A DNA stretch of 34,315 bases, taken from positions 1-34,315 of the forward strand of contig JAEORG010000259.1 in the NCBI GenBank assembly GCA_016841005.1. The letters run 5' to 3'. Every line of letters starts with the position of its first letter. Within the stretch, counting starts at the first letter, position 1. The stretch comes from Candidatus Thorarchaeota archaeon. GTDB lineage: Archaea; Asgardarchaeota; Thorarchaeia; Thorarchaeales; Thorarchaeaceae. The position numbers and the translations under genes were made by a program. The notes under the pieces were generated by a model that saw only the letters and a program-made list of their open reading frames with translations, did no database searches and had not been told where the DNA came from. Shown here in pieces: positions 21,779 to 29,735 of the stretch.

Positions 21779-23926
21779 TTGGAGTCTAGTAGTTCAGACC
21801 AGAATACATCTGTTCGTGGGATTGAAGCCAGACGATTTCTAATCATTCTAATAGGTGCAATTACAGTACACATGTTCTTCTTCAATTTCATCGCACTAGT
21901 AATCGGAGTGCTTGGCCTTGTATTTTTCACAGATAATACATGGAAAAGACACGGATTCTTCCTTGCACTCTTCACAGGTATTGGAACAGTTGTTGCTCAC
22001 AAAGGTACTGGACATTCACCTCTCTATCTAGCACTATTTTTTGGAACAATACCATTCGTGATTTATTTTGGTGCCAGCTTGGTTTGGTCTTGGTGGTTGA
22101 AACACAGATTGACTCTTCCTGCATGGATTTCAAGAGTCGAAGGGCTGGCAGGTTCTCTCTCAAGAAGATTGAGGGTTTTGCTGCTCTTTCTACTTATCCT
22201 CTCACCAGTTCTTCTCTGGTCAAGTATGGACATCAATCTGGAGGTGATGTTCAATAACGAGTCTCAGCTGTTGTGGATACATGCTCCTTCTACTGCTGAT
22301 AAGGGAGAGGATTTTGATATCATTGTTGAAGCATGGGATTCTTACGAACGTCTGAGTGCAACTTACAAAGGACAGGTGACATTCTCAGTCGAATCGTATA
22401 ACTTGACAACACTGGATACTATTCCGACTGCCACCGCGACACTTCCAGGCCCATACACATTCACAGGACAGATGTTTGGTGCGGATGTTGCCTATTGGAT
22501 TAATGATGGACAAGACAATGGCCTTCATGTTTTTTCGGCAAGTATTGATACTCCTGGCATACATTATGTGCTAGTTGAAGACTCGGTCACCGGAAATACC
22601 TACTATAGTAATCCAATATTGGTTCAAGATTATACTGAATCCGATCCACGAATCTACTGGGGAGATATTCATGGACATACAATGTTATCCGACGGATCAG
22701 GATGGCCTGATGACTCATACTACTATGGAAGATATGTTGCAGGACTGGAATATTGCGCTATCACGGACCATACTGAGATAATGATGTGGGTGCCAGGAAG
22801 TTTTGATGCACTTGAAGCTGCTACGAATGCAGCATACGATCCAGACCATTATGTGACATTTCATGGTCTTGAGTGGACTCAGATTCAGACAGGGCACTAT
22901 ACCTGTGTCTTTGATAGTGATGAATTATTGAAGGACCCAGTCCTGTCCTATCTCTATTACCCGACTACTGATATGTTATGGGGGGTTCTGGATGATTTTA
23001 CTGATAATACAGATTCACGTGCACTCGCTTTACCTCATCATACAACACAGAATGCGTATATTCAAGATTGGACATATATCAATCCGAAATATGTGAAGAT
23101 TGCAGAAGTGACTTCGGTACATGGGGCCTTTCTCTTTGAACAACGTCATCCCTACAACTATGAGGGCGCAATTGATCCTCCTCCTGAGTACCTCAATGGT
23201 TCATCCATCATGGATGCATTCAGAATGGGGTATCACATGACAGTTTATTCATCCAGTGACCAACATGATGGGCACCCGGGACATTCATTGAGCCATACTC
23301 CGGCCTTTGTAGGTCATCAGAGACCGTGGAGTTGGTGGAACACGCGCAATGAACATCCTTACCCAGGGGGGATTACTGCAGTATATGCAGACAGACTTAC
23401 TAGAGAATCTATCTTCACAGGTTTGGAGATGCAGAGGATATTTGCGTGTTCAGACCATGGAAGACCAATTTTGGAATTTTCAATAAATGGAACTCATGTT
23501 GGTGATAATTCTACGCTTTATGTAGATAATATCAATCAAGCAAGAGAACTGAATATCTTTCTCATGCAGGATGGTGCACCTGCAGCTAGGTATCATACTG
23601 CGGCGTCTGTATCTAGTGATTGGGTGCCTGATTGGAGCGCTACAATCGAGATATTCAAGAATGGAGAGTTGCTTACACAAGTGCCCATTAATGAACCAGT
23701 CAATAGAATTACACTTGTAGATCTTGAAGCAGTGATAGGAACATCATACGGACCTGAGAGTTGTGTACAGATTGATGGAGAGTACTACATCAATACTTAC
23801 AGTGATAATCCGATTGACCCTTCACAACTGAATACAGGGGGAGCTGATTTCTACTTGGTACGAGTGGTCTGCAATAATGGACGAATGGTATATGCTGGTC
23901 CCATCTGGATAGAAACATCATCCTGA
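21779..23926 (+). CDS. Membrane-anchored PHP/DUF3604-type metal-dependent hydrolase
   Basis: A 715-residue protein. The first 150 residues carry about four hydrophobic helices (LIILIGAITVHMFFF; FFLALFTGIGTVV; LFFGTIPFVIYFGASLVW; LLLFLLILSPVLLW). Then comes a beta-sandwich-like domain and, from about residue 290, a PHP-like catalytic domain: YWGDIHGHTMLSDG (H298, H300), CAITDHTE (D330-H331), LPHHTTQ and SSSDQHDGHPGHS, matching the metal-binding signatures of DUF3604. The catalytic part is probably outside the cell. GAGGTG ten bases upstream supports the TTG start. PHP enzymes hydrolyse phosphoesters; the substrate here is unknown. It is followed by a one-helix small protein. Confidence 0.85.
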   Translation: MESSSSDQNTSVRGIEARRFLIILIGAITVHMFFFNFIALVIGVLGLVFFTDNTWKRHGFFLALFTGIGTVVAHKGTGHSPLYLALFFGTIPFVIYFGASLVWSWWLKHRLTLPAWISRVEGLAGSLSRRLRVLLLFLLILSPVLLWSSMDINLEVMFNNESQLLWIHAPSTADKGEDFDIIVEAWDSYERLSATYKGQVTFSVESYNLTTLDTIPTATATLPGPYTFTGQMFGADVAYWINDGQDNGLHVFSASIDTPGIHYVLVEDSVTGNTYYSNPILVQDYTESDPRIYWGDIHGHTMLSDGSGWPDDSYYYGRYVAGLEYCAITDHTEIMMWVPGSFDALEAATNAAYDPDHYVTFHGLEWTQIQTGHYTCVFDSDELLKDPVLSYLYYPTTDMLWGVLDDFTDNTDSRALALPHHTTQNAYIQDWTYINPKYVKIAEVTSVHGAFLFEQRHPYNYEGAIDPPPEYLNGSSIMDAFRMGYHMTVYSSSDQHDGHPGHSLSHTPAFVGHQRPWSWWNTRNEHPYPGGITAVYADRLTRESIFTGLEMQRIFACSDHGRPILEFSINGTHVGDNSTLYVDNINQARELNIFLMQDGAPAARYHTAASVSSDWVPDWSATIEIFKNGELLTQVPINEPVNRITLVDLEAVIGTSYGPESCVQIDGEYYINTYSDNPIDPSQLNTGGADFYLVRVVCNNGRMVYAGPIWIETSS

Positions 23927-23975
23927 ATATGCATTAAGTTTATCCGATTTTGTTAGGTAAATACGCTGAAGAACA

Positions 23976-24200
23976 ATGATTACATTGTATCTGCTTGTGT
24001 TGGGAGTTATCATTGGAATTGTGTTCTATGGGTACACAAAGACTCTGAGAAAGCCAAGTCAACCTGGTTGGAAAACAGATCCCAGTTCTGGTGGAATGAC
24101 CTCCGGTCCAGTCAACCAGACTCGAGCGGTAGGTGCTGCACCAAAGGTCATGCCTCTGAATCTTCGTACTGGACACGAAGATGACGATGAATGCTTGTAA
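23976..24200 (+). CDS. Small single-helix membrane protein
   Basis: A 74-residue protein with one N-terminal transmembrane helix (LYLLVLGVIIGIVFYGY), then a Pro/Gly-rich polar region and an acidic DDDECL tail. No family is recognised. It starts 49 bases after the PHP-type gene and could accompany it in the membrane. A TATA-like TTAAGTTTATCC lies between them, so it may also be transcribed alone. Confidence 0.55.
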   Translation: MITLYLLVLGVIIGIVFYGYTKTLRKPSQPGWKTDPSSGGMTSGPVNQTRAVGAAPKVMPLNLRTGHEDDDECL

Positions 24201-24327
24201 TAAACTCCTTCTTGTCAAATCACTACTAACTGAAGTCATGTAAAATAAAAAACTGGATTTTGGTTTCCTTTTTCCCAATATCATTCTTTACGATAATGCA
24301 CACAATTATTGCTCCCAAGTATGATAA

Positions 24328-24558
24328 TATTCGGCAATTATCGAAATTCCGTGTACAGCCCATATCTCAGTACAGAATTGCCTGACCTGCCCTCGACATG
24401 TTGGTGGCTATGATCTCGAAGGATTCACGGCTTGCCCAGATGGTAGGATTGTACGGGGAGCAATTGGATTTGTATCTGAGAAGACTCCACAGCTAAGTAA
24501 AATTGACCTAAAGACTGGTGAGCTTTGTAAAGTCGATTTTGCATTGGATGCAGAATGA
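24328..24558 (+). pseudogene. Beta-propeller fragment without a start codon
   Basis: An open frame of 76 codons reads NCLTCPRHVGGYDLEGFTACPDGR, then GAIGFVSEKTPQLSKIDLKTGEL, the pattern of a propeller blade in phytase-like or SdiA-regulated-type proteins (DxEG, PDGR, IDLKTGE). It has no ATG, GTG or TTG after the stop at 24325, so it is probably a remnant. Apart from it and the FTR1 promoter, the gap 24201-24649 holds nothing I can support. Confidence 0.4.
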
Positions 24559-24601
24559 AAACAGGTCAATTCACTTCTTGTATTTGACCTACAAAGCATA
24601 C

Positions 24602-24642
24602 TTTAAATAAAGGAAAATAACACCATTAACAATAGTTAATGG
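24602..24642 (+). promoter_or_regulatory. FTR1 promoter with 20-bp palindromic operator
   Basis: TTTAAATA (24602-24609) is the TATA element. CCATTAACAATAGTTAATGG (24623-24642) is a perfect inverted repeat of 8 bp around a 4-base spacer, at the expected transcription start, and its last GG forms part of the ribosome site GGAG. The core TTAACAATAGTTAA is the exact reverse complement of the operator at 10615-10628. It probably binds an iron-responsive repressor of the DtxR or Fur kind (inference). Confidence 0.7.
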
Positions 24643-24649
24643 AGTTTGA

Positions 24650-25534
24650 ATGATGTTTATTGGACCAGCAACCATTGCACTTAGAGAAGGTATAGAGGCG
24701 GCCTTAATCATAGCTATCATGCTTTCGTACCTGAAACGAGCAAATAAGATGGATTTGAAAAATTATGTACTAGGTGGCACCATACTTGCAGTGATTGTAA
24801 GTATTGTATTTGGTGGGATATTAGGTCTAGTCTGGGGATTATTTGAAGGTGAAGTTCTTGAAATATTTGAAGGAGTTGTTGTACTTATAGCAGCAATGCT
24901 TCTTACTACAATGATTATCTGGATGTGGAATCAAGGAGCTGGAATAACTGCAGAAATCGAAGAATCCATTCAGGAAAGGACTGGTACTCAAGGTGCAATT
25001 GGCCTAGCTCTACTTGCATTTGCCTTAATTCTTAGAGAAGGGGTTGAGCTTGTTTTATTCACAATTGCTCTAGCAATTCAAGATACTGTACAGACATACG
25101 TCGGTGTTACAGTAGGTCTTGGGATTGCGCTTGTAATGGGTATTGGAATATATCAAGGCTCTTTGAAAATTAGCATTAAGAAATTCTTCAATTGGACTTC
25201 GGTGTTTTTAATCCTCTTCGCTGCTGGAATGATTGCATATGGCGTACACGAACTTCAAGAAGCAGGTTTACTTCTAATAGGCCCAATTGAAATCTGGAAC
25301 ATCAATCCTCCACTGTTGCCTGATGGTAGTTATCCTCTTCTTCATGATAACGGAATTATAGGAGGCTTTCTAAAAGCACTGTTTGGTTACAATGGGAATC
25401 CATCTGCATTAGAAGTCATTGCCTACTTTTCGTATGTCCTTATTGTAAGTCTTTATTACATGTCAAAGAGAGAATCAAATCAGAAAGAAATAGAATCTGC
25501 ACAACCTGTCGAAAAAATCGTGTCAACGGCTTAA
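24650..25534 (+). CDS. FTR1-family iron permease
   Basis: A 294-residue polytopic membrane protein with the duplicated iron-binding motif of the FTR1/EfeU family: LREGIEAAL near residue 12 and LREGVELVL near 126, both in transmembrane helices. Six or seven helices can be drawn. FTR1 proteins import ferric iron, coupled in fungi and bacteria to an oxidase or EfeO/EfeB; no such partner lies next to it. The first ATG follows GGAG by five bases and this site overlaps a palindromic operator, which implies strict repression, probably by iron. The C-terminal 25 residues are hydrophilic. Confidence 0.92.
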   Translation: MMFIGPATIALREGIEAALIIAIMLSYLKRANKMDLKNYVLGGTILAVIVSIVFGGILGLVWGLFEGEVLEIFEGVVVLIAAMLLTTMIIWMWNQGAGITAEIEESIQERTGTQGAIGLALLAFALILREGVELVLFTIALAIQDTVQTYVGVTVGLGIALVMGIGIYQGSLKISIKKFFNWTSVFLILFAAGMIAYGVHELQEAGLLLIGPIEIWNINPPLLPDGSYPLLHDNGIIGGFLKALFGYNGNPSALEVIAYFSYVLIVSLYYMSKRESNQKEIESAQPVEKIVSTA

Positions 25535-25675
25535 ATGTGGGTTAAAGTTAGCGAAGAAATTGCTTGGTATAACAAATCGAAGCTTTGATAGTTTCGCAAG
25601 TTCCTTAACGACAACTGTCTCCGATAACTGTAGATTAAGAAAAAAAGAATAGAATTGAAAAGAGGGGGCAAGAAA

Positions 25676-26494
25676 TTGGCAAAAGCCCACAAACACAGAC
25701 AAACATTGAAAGATAGAGTAAGAAAACAATTCAAAGACAATCAGATGTGTCTCACCGCTTTTGATGCATTGGAAAAAGACATTGAAGTACAAACAATGCT
25801 TGAAGACACAAACAGAATGGCAATTGATAGAATGGGCTATTCGGATCATGGACATACACATAGTCTAATTGTCGTCAAGAACGGAATAGAACTCCTCAAT
25901 AGCTTAGGTAAGGGAGTAAAGACCACAATTGAACAAGAAGAAACTGGTACATTCGAAGATGCACAATTGATTGTAATGATGGGTTGTTACCTCCATGACA
26001 TTGGAATGACCGTTCATAGAGAGAATCATAATATCTTCTCAGTCACATTGGCAACACCTATTGTCGATAATATTCTTCGCAAGGTATACCCGAAGGATGT
26101 ACATAAACGGACCCATATTCGAGGTCATATTCTTCATGCAATTCTCTGTCACGATAAGCTCATCACACCAAATACGATAGAAGCAGGTGTTGTTGGTGTT
26201 GCAGATGCACTGGATATGACAAGAGGTCGAGCAAGAATCCCCTTTGAATTAGGTAGCGTGAATATACATTCAGCTTCAGCTATGGCAATTGAGAAGGTCA
26301 GGATAAAGAAGGGTGAACAAAAGACTACTCGCATTGAAGTGGTTATGACCAATGCTTCAGGCATCTTTCAAATCCAAGAACTATTGGAACGGAAGATTAG
26401 AAGTGCTCCACAATTAGTGGACCATATTGAGCTTATGGCCATAATGTCGGATCATGGCGAGGCGATTATTGACAAAGAACTCAGAATTCTGTAA
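25676..26494 (+). CDS. HD-domain phosphohydrolase
   Basis: A metal-dependent HD-superfamily protein. Counting from TTG 25655, the histidines of DHGHTHS (65-69) open the site, H114-D115 in YLHDIGM is the HD pair, HNIFSV and HILHAILCHD follow, and VADALDMTRGRARIPFE supplies the last Asp. HD enzymes cleave nucleotides or phosphate esters; the substrate here is not readable. The C-terminal 70 residues (IEVVMTNASGIFQIQELLERK) look like a small alpha/beta accessory domain. The start is TTG 25676, six bases after GAGGGGG, or TTG 25655; there is no ATG near. It is a single gene. Confidence 0.85.
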   Translation: MAKAHKHRQTLKDRVRKQFKDNQMCLTAFDALEKDIEVQTMLEDTNRMAIDRMGYSDHGHTHSLIVVKNGIELLNSLGKGVKTTIEQEETGTFEDAQLIVMMGCYLHDIGMTVHRENHNIFSVTLATPIVDNILRKVYPKDVHKRTHIRGHILHAILCHDKLITPNTIEAGVVGVADALDMTRGRARIPFELGSVNIHSASAMAIEKVRIKKGEQKTTRIEVVMTNASGIFQIQELLERKIRSAPQLVDHIELMAIMSDHGEAIIDKELRIL

Positions 26495-26545
26495 TTTAAT
26501 GCCGTAAAACTCTTACAGAATGATTGTATCGACTTCGTACATAAT

Positions 26546-26568
26546 TTCGAAAAGTTTGTACACTTTCG
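26546..26568. promoter_or_regulatory. Imperfect palindrome upstream of the Lrp gene
   Basis: TTCGAAAAGTTTGTACACTTTCG is centred on AGTTTGTACACT, which is palindromic in 10 of 12 positions and flanked by CGAAA/TTTCG. A TATA-like GGTATATG follows at 26572. It is a plausible autoregulatory site for the downstream Lrp-type regulator. Confidence 0.4.
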
Positions 26569-26637
26569 TAAGGTATATGTGTATAACAATATCAAGCCGA
26601 GTTAGTTGGACCAGAGAATCTCGGAGAGGAAATAAAA

Positions 26638-27075
26638 TTGGTTCTTGATGATACGGACATTCAGATTATCAATATGCTTCAAGAAGATGGGCGTATGTCG
26701 TTTAGCGAAATTGCCAAAGAAGTCAACAAGACTGAGGTCACGATTAGACGACGAGTCCGTAGGCTGCAGAAAGAGGGAATCATCAAACGGTTTACTGTAG
26801 TCCTAGATCCTCTGAAGATTGGAAAAAGCATCAGTGCAATAGTCCGAGTAAAGGCACAGATGAAATCTGCATCTCTTATCGCAGAAAAAGTAAAGAAGTA
26901 TGATGAAGTGATTGAAGCATACTTTTTGGATGGGGCTTGTGGAGTGATGCTGAAGGTCACTGTTGATGATCTTGCGGCTCTAAAAGCATTCCTAGAAACT
27001 CAATTGGGAAAAGTCCCTGGTGTGGGTGAAGTAGAAACCTGTATTGTGCTTGAAACTGTTAAATCATCCTTTTAG
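26638..27075 (+). CDS. Lrp/AsnC-family transcriptional regulator
   Basis: A 145-residue member of the Lrp/AsnC family. The N-terminal helix-turn-helix is DDTDIQIINMLQEDGRMSFSEIAKEVNKTEVTIRRRVRRLQKEGIIKRF, and the C-terminal RAM domain runs from AIVRVKAQ to the end, with the usual GxxDxMLKV-like strand (GACGVMLKVTVDD). Such proteins sense amino acids and often control nitrogen or central metabolism. The start is TTG 26638 with GAGAGG nine bases upstream. The next gene, a JAMM protease, starts 12 bases after the stop, so they form an operon. Confidence 0.92.
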   Translation: MVLDDTDIQIINMLQEDGRMSFSEIAKEVNKTEVTIRRRVRRLQKEGIIKRFTVVLDPLKIGKSISAIVRVKAQMKSASLIAEKVKKYDEVIEAYFLDGACGVMLKVTVDDLAALKAFLETQLGKVPGVGEVETCIVLETVKSSF

Positions 27076-27086
27076 GCGAGAGAAAA

Positions 27087-27512
27087 TTGGGCTATTATCT
27101 AGTATTGAATAAGTATCATTTGAAAAAGCTATACAGTCATGCAGAAAATTGTAAACCCAAAGAAGCAGTAGCGTTGCTTTTTGGAATCGTGGAGAATAGT
27201 AATATTGTTGTCAAGAATGTCGCTCTAGTCGAGAACAGTGCTAATTCAAGAACCACTTTTTCAGTTGAACCTACTTTGCAGTATAAGTTATTGGTGGAAG
27301 CAGAGGATCGAGGGGAATCTCTGGTCTGTATCTTTCACTCGCATCCAGCGCCTCCAAGACCTTCTTCAACGGATTTGAAGAATATGGAACTGAATCCGGT
27401 TGTCTGGTTGATTGCATCTAAAGAATCAGGGGACTGGAAAAGCCAAGCATTTGTTCTCTCTGATAAGAAGATTGAGAATGTGAATGTCATCATTTCCGAT
27501 GAAGCGCTTTGA
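27087..27512 (+). CDS. JAMM/MPN+ metalloprotease (deubiquitinase-like)
   Basis: A 141-residue single JAB domain. The catalytic set is complete: E26 in KPKEAVALLFG, then FHSHPAPPRPSSTD with H84, H86, S93 and D96, the zinc-binding JAMM motif (the loop from the second His to Ser is one residue shorter than in AMSH). Archaeal JAMM proteases remove ubiquitin-like proteins such as SAMPs, or cleave sulfur-carrier fusions. No ubiquitin, E1 or E2 gene is near; the partner here is an Lrp regulator 11 bases upstream. TTG 27087 is the start. Its 3' end overlaps the convergent pop5 gene by 23 bases. Confidence 0.87.
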   Translation: MGYYLVLNKYHLKKLYSHAENCKPKEAVALLFGIVENSNIVVKNVALVENSANSRTTFSVEPTLQYKLLVEAEDRGESLVCIFHSHPAPPRPSSTDLKNMELNPVVWLIASKESGDWKSQAFVLSDKKIENVNVIISDEAL

Positions 27513-27801
27513 TGGTGCCAGAAGTCTTCTTTGGTTCGAATGAAACTCTTGTTTTGTTTATGGTTTCAATTAGAGAAGCTGCTGTTATTACGTTCTCAAG
27601 ATGAATCAGATTACACTGTAAATATCCAATTCCAGTCTTTTCATCATATTCGTTTATGAAGAGTCGAGCATCTGAAATATAGACTTCACCAAATAGTGAG
27701 TGCAAATTCCCCCATATTGCATTCCCAATTTGCTTTGAGGTGATGATTGGTCCATCTCGGTGGATTTTGAAGAGCAAATATCGCTTTCTGGCATCCTTCA
27801 T
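27490..27801 (-). CDS. rnp2: RNase P protein component 2 (Pop5/Rnp2)
   Basis: A 103-residue Pop5 homolog, the protein that forms a heterotetramer with Rpp30 and activates the catalytic domain of archaeal RNase P RNA, which matures tRNA 5' ends. Recognisable blocks are RYLLFKIHRDG, IGNAIWGNLHSLFGE, YDEKTGIGYLQCNL and the C-terminal TSGTIKALHRK. The start codon overlaps the rpp30 stop by one base, so the two are translationally coupled, fitting their 1:1 stoichiometry. It is the last gene of the L15e operon. Confidence 0.9.
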   Translation of the reverse strand: MKDARKRYLLFKIHRDGPIITSKQIGNAIWGNLHSLFGEVYISDARLFINEYDEKTGIGYLQCNLIHLENVITAASLIETINKTRVSFEPKKTSGTIKALHRK

Positions 27802-28481
27802 TACTTATCACCTCTGAGAATCTCTACTCCAGGTCCAATATAGTCACCACTGGTCCGTTTTAGATTCTGTATGACTAACTCTTTTGGATTTGACAGAATT
27901 GCATCATCGGCTCCTTTCCTGCTTAGCCCTAGCATCATCCCAATGTGTCGAAGAGCCACTGGCGAACGCATGTGTATTGGTAAGTCAGCACCACTTGTGA
28001 GGATAATCTTCATTCCAGCATGGAGAGCAACAACAATTGAATCGTGGAGATTCCTGATTATCCTTGACCTATCTAGACCAATAGATGTTAGCAGTGGTGC
28101 GATACAGACCTCTAAAGCTGTTTCATTAGTAGCAGAAATATTCGCTGTAGTCTTTCGTAAGACATGGTTCCCCGATGGGTCGATAGTAAGAAGGTCAATT
28201 CTCGAATCCTCTGCGGCCCAATTCATAGTTTCGATTCCCTGTAAAGGCACTGCAACAATTGAATAATGAAATCTGGCTTCGGTTGCTAGTTTCTTCAAGG
28301 TGGAAAGCTTGCGAACTTTAAGATTTATCCGTGAATAGATTGGAACGGCTAATTCAGCATCTTTGTCATCACTGAATATTGTGGATCCGATTGCGGAATA
28401 ACCCAGCGCCTGTGCCATTTCGAGAAATCTCGGTATCTCGTTTTCTATAGAAATCCGAACATCTAAATCTATGGCAGTCAA
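27801..28481 (-). CDS. rnp3: RNase P protein component 3 (Rpp30/Rnp3)
   Basis: A 226-residue TIM-barrel-like Rpp30 homolog and partner of Pop5 in archaeal RNase P. Family features seen are the IDLDVRIS start, LLTIDPSGNHVLRKTTAN in the middle, and the C-terminal block ALHAGMKIILTSGADLPIHMRSPVALRHIGMMLGLSRKGADDAILSNPKELV. It starts seven bases after the DUF54 gene and its stop overlaps the pop5 start. The order L15e, DUF54, Rpp30, Pop5 is a known conserved archaeal arrangement. Confidence 0.92.
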   Translation of the reverse strand: MTAIDLDVRISIENEIPRFLEMAQALGYSAIGSTIFSDDKDAELAVPIYSRINLKVRKLSTLKKLATEARFHYSIVAVPLQGIETMNWAAEDSRIDLLTIDPSGNHVLRKTTANISATNETALEVCIAPLLTSIGLDRSRIIRNLHDSIVVALHAGMKIILTSGADLPIHMRSPVALRHIGMMLGLSRKGADDAILSNPKELVIQNLKRTSGDYIGPGVEILRGDK

Positions 28482-28488
28482 TGCTCAA

Positions 28489-28971
28489 TCACTTCCCTGC
28501 GAGAGAGATGAATTGCTGGATTAGATTTTTGGCGTCTGAAAGAGAACATCGTGGCCAGTTCCTGATGCTAATCTGTAACTGAATTACATCAGCATTCACC
28601 GTCATCTCAACTCGCTTTAGATACGCTGCTTGCTTATCAATTCTAAGAAATAATGTACAATCATCATCAATTCGCTGGTCTAGGGATTTTTGTAAGTAGT
28701 CAAGGTCTCCTGAAGATAGTTGCTGAAATAGATGTGTCACTGCTTGTTCAGTTTGCTTCTTTGATGAAAGAGTACCAGTGATTACCAGTATGGGAATTCC
28801 TTGATAGCCTTCTACGCTCTCCTCTGATATTACCACATACTCTCGAATATCTTCAGGAAAGATATTGAGGAGGGATTCTCTGACCCGAATGGGTAATTCG
28901 GTGACCCGAGAATATACTCGGGCCTCCAATTGCTCAACGAATGGTCCCGTTGATTCCTTAGAATTAGACAT
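28489..28971 (-). CDS. DUF54/PF01877 RNA-binding protein
   Basis: A 160-residue protein between L15e and Rpp30, the position normally occupied by the PF01877 'RNA-binding' family, which is linked by gene context to RNase P and the exosome. Visible features are VEGYQGIPILVITGTLSSKKQTEQAVTHLFQQLS, then RIDDDCTLFLRIDKQAAYLKRVEMTVNADVIQLQISI, a pattern of alternating strands and helices, with a final helix (AKNLIQQFISL). It probably helps RNA processing; direct activity is not established to my knowledge. Confidence 0.82.
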   Translation of the reverse strand: MSNSKESTGPFVEQLEARVYSRVTELPIRVRESLLNIFPEDIREYVVISEESVEGYQGIPILVITGTLSSKKQTEQAVTHLFQQLSSGDLDYLQKSLDQRIDDDCTLFLRIDKQAAYLKRVEMTVNADVIQLQISIRNWPRCSLSDAKNLIQQFISLAGK

Positions 28972-28977
28972 TGAGGT

Positions 28978-29559
28978 CTACTTTCCGCGATTACCCTTTG
29001 CAGCCAGACTGGGTCTAATCTTTTCTGCACCATGACCTTTCGTTCTTAGACCACGACTGCGTTTTCCAGCTGAAGTTAGACCTCTGCTCTGTCGTCCTTT
29101 ATGAGTTGCATCGCAAATCCAGTTTATGTTTGGATCATTATAGATGACTGGATGATTTGGATCGACCAGGATTATTTCATGCCAGACGTTTCTGTGATCA
29201 CTGCCAACCCAGTAGCTATTAAGGACCCGAAGGTTTGGAAATTTCCTTCCAGCCCGTTCTTCAGCAATCCAACGTCGGGACTTTTGTGGTGTGTATTTGG
29301 TCACACCAAGCTTGGAGGGTTTCCTTCCCATTCTTGGTCGCGGTTTCTCTCTTGGGCCACGTCCCGTCTTAACTCTGACAATGACGTATCCCTGTTTAGC
29401 CTTGTATCCTAGTGCACGTGCACGTCCTAGCCTTGTAGGGCGTTCAAGACGTACAATTGTACCTTGTTTTCTCCAGACAATAAGTCTGCTTCTTATGATT
29501 TCAGAACGTTCCTGTTGTTCTTTGATCCACTGTTCATTCATCCGCTTGTATGCAGACAT
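28978..29559 (-). CDS. rpl15e: Large-subunit ribosomal protein L15e
   Basis: A 193-residue L15e, a ribosomal protein found in archaea and eukaryotes but not bacteria. It is recognised by [106 protein letters not shown] and a basic tail. The family begins at MSAYK, so ATG 29559 is chosen; the frame allows another ATG 12 bases earlier (29571). GGATGG lies upstream. It heads the operon with DUF54, Rpp30 and Pop5. The 5' leader contains several stable hairpins. Confidence 0.95.
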   Translation of the reverse strand: MSAYKRMNEQWIKEQQERSEIIRSRLIVWRKQGTIVRLERPTRLGRARALGYKAKQGYVIVRVKTGRGPREKPRPRMGRKPSKLGVTKYTPQKSRRWIAEERAGRKFPNLRVLNSYWVGSDHRNVWHEIILVDPNHPVIYNDPNINWICDATHKGRQSRGLTSAGKRSRGLRTKGHGAEKIRPSLAAKGNRGK

Positions 29560-29599
29560 CTTATGTTCCATCCTTTGCTGTGAATTATTCGCTTTGTTT

Positions 29600-29696
29600 G
29601 TGGTTCAGCCCAAAAAGGGCCACATCCCTGCGGACGGATCCGCCATAACAAAGGAAATGGTTCGACTTGGACTGATTCCAAGTCACGCTTCAGCCC
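29600..29696 (-). ncRNA. Structured GC-rich leader upstream of L15e
   Basis: A stretch richer in GC than its surroundings holds three perfect or near-perfect hairpins: GACTTGGA-ATCAG-TCCAAGTC (29684-29664), GCGGA-TCCG-TCCGC (29643-29630) and GTGGCCC...GGG...CCAC (29623-29600), all read on the minus strand. GGGCTGAA occurs at both ends (29696-29689 and 29611-29604), and GCCC at 29620-29617 could pair with either, which allows two exclusive folds. A TATA-like CTTTAAGC lies just upstream. It is probably an autoregulatory leader of the L15e operon; a separate small RNA is the alternative. Confidence 0.5.
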
Positions 29697-29735
29697 AGAT
29701 AATTTGCTTAAAGGTCTAACGATTTGCCTCAATAT

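Noticed and set aside
24408..24599. Minus-strand open frame upstream of FTR1
   Set aside because: It is antisense to the propeller fragment, with no ribosome site or similarity.
29600..29696. tRNA gene suggested by GGTTCGA in the L15e leader
   Set aside because: No acceptor stem, D-arm or anticodon arm can be formed around it on either strand.
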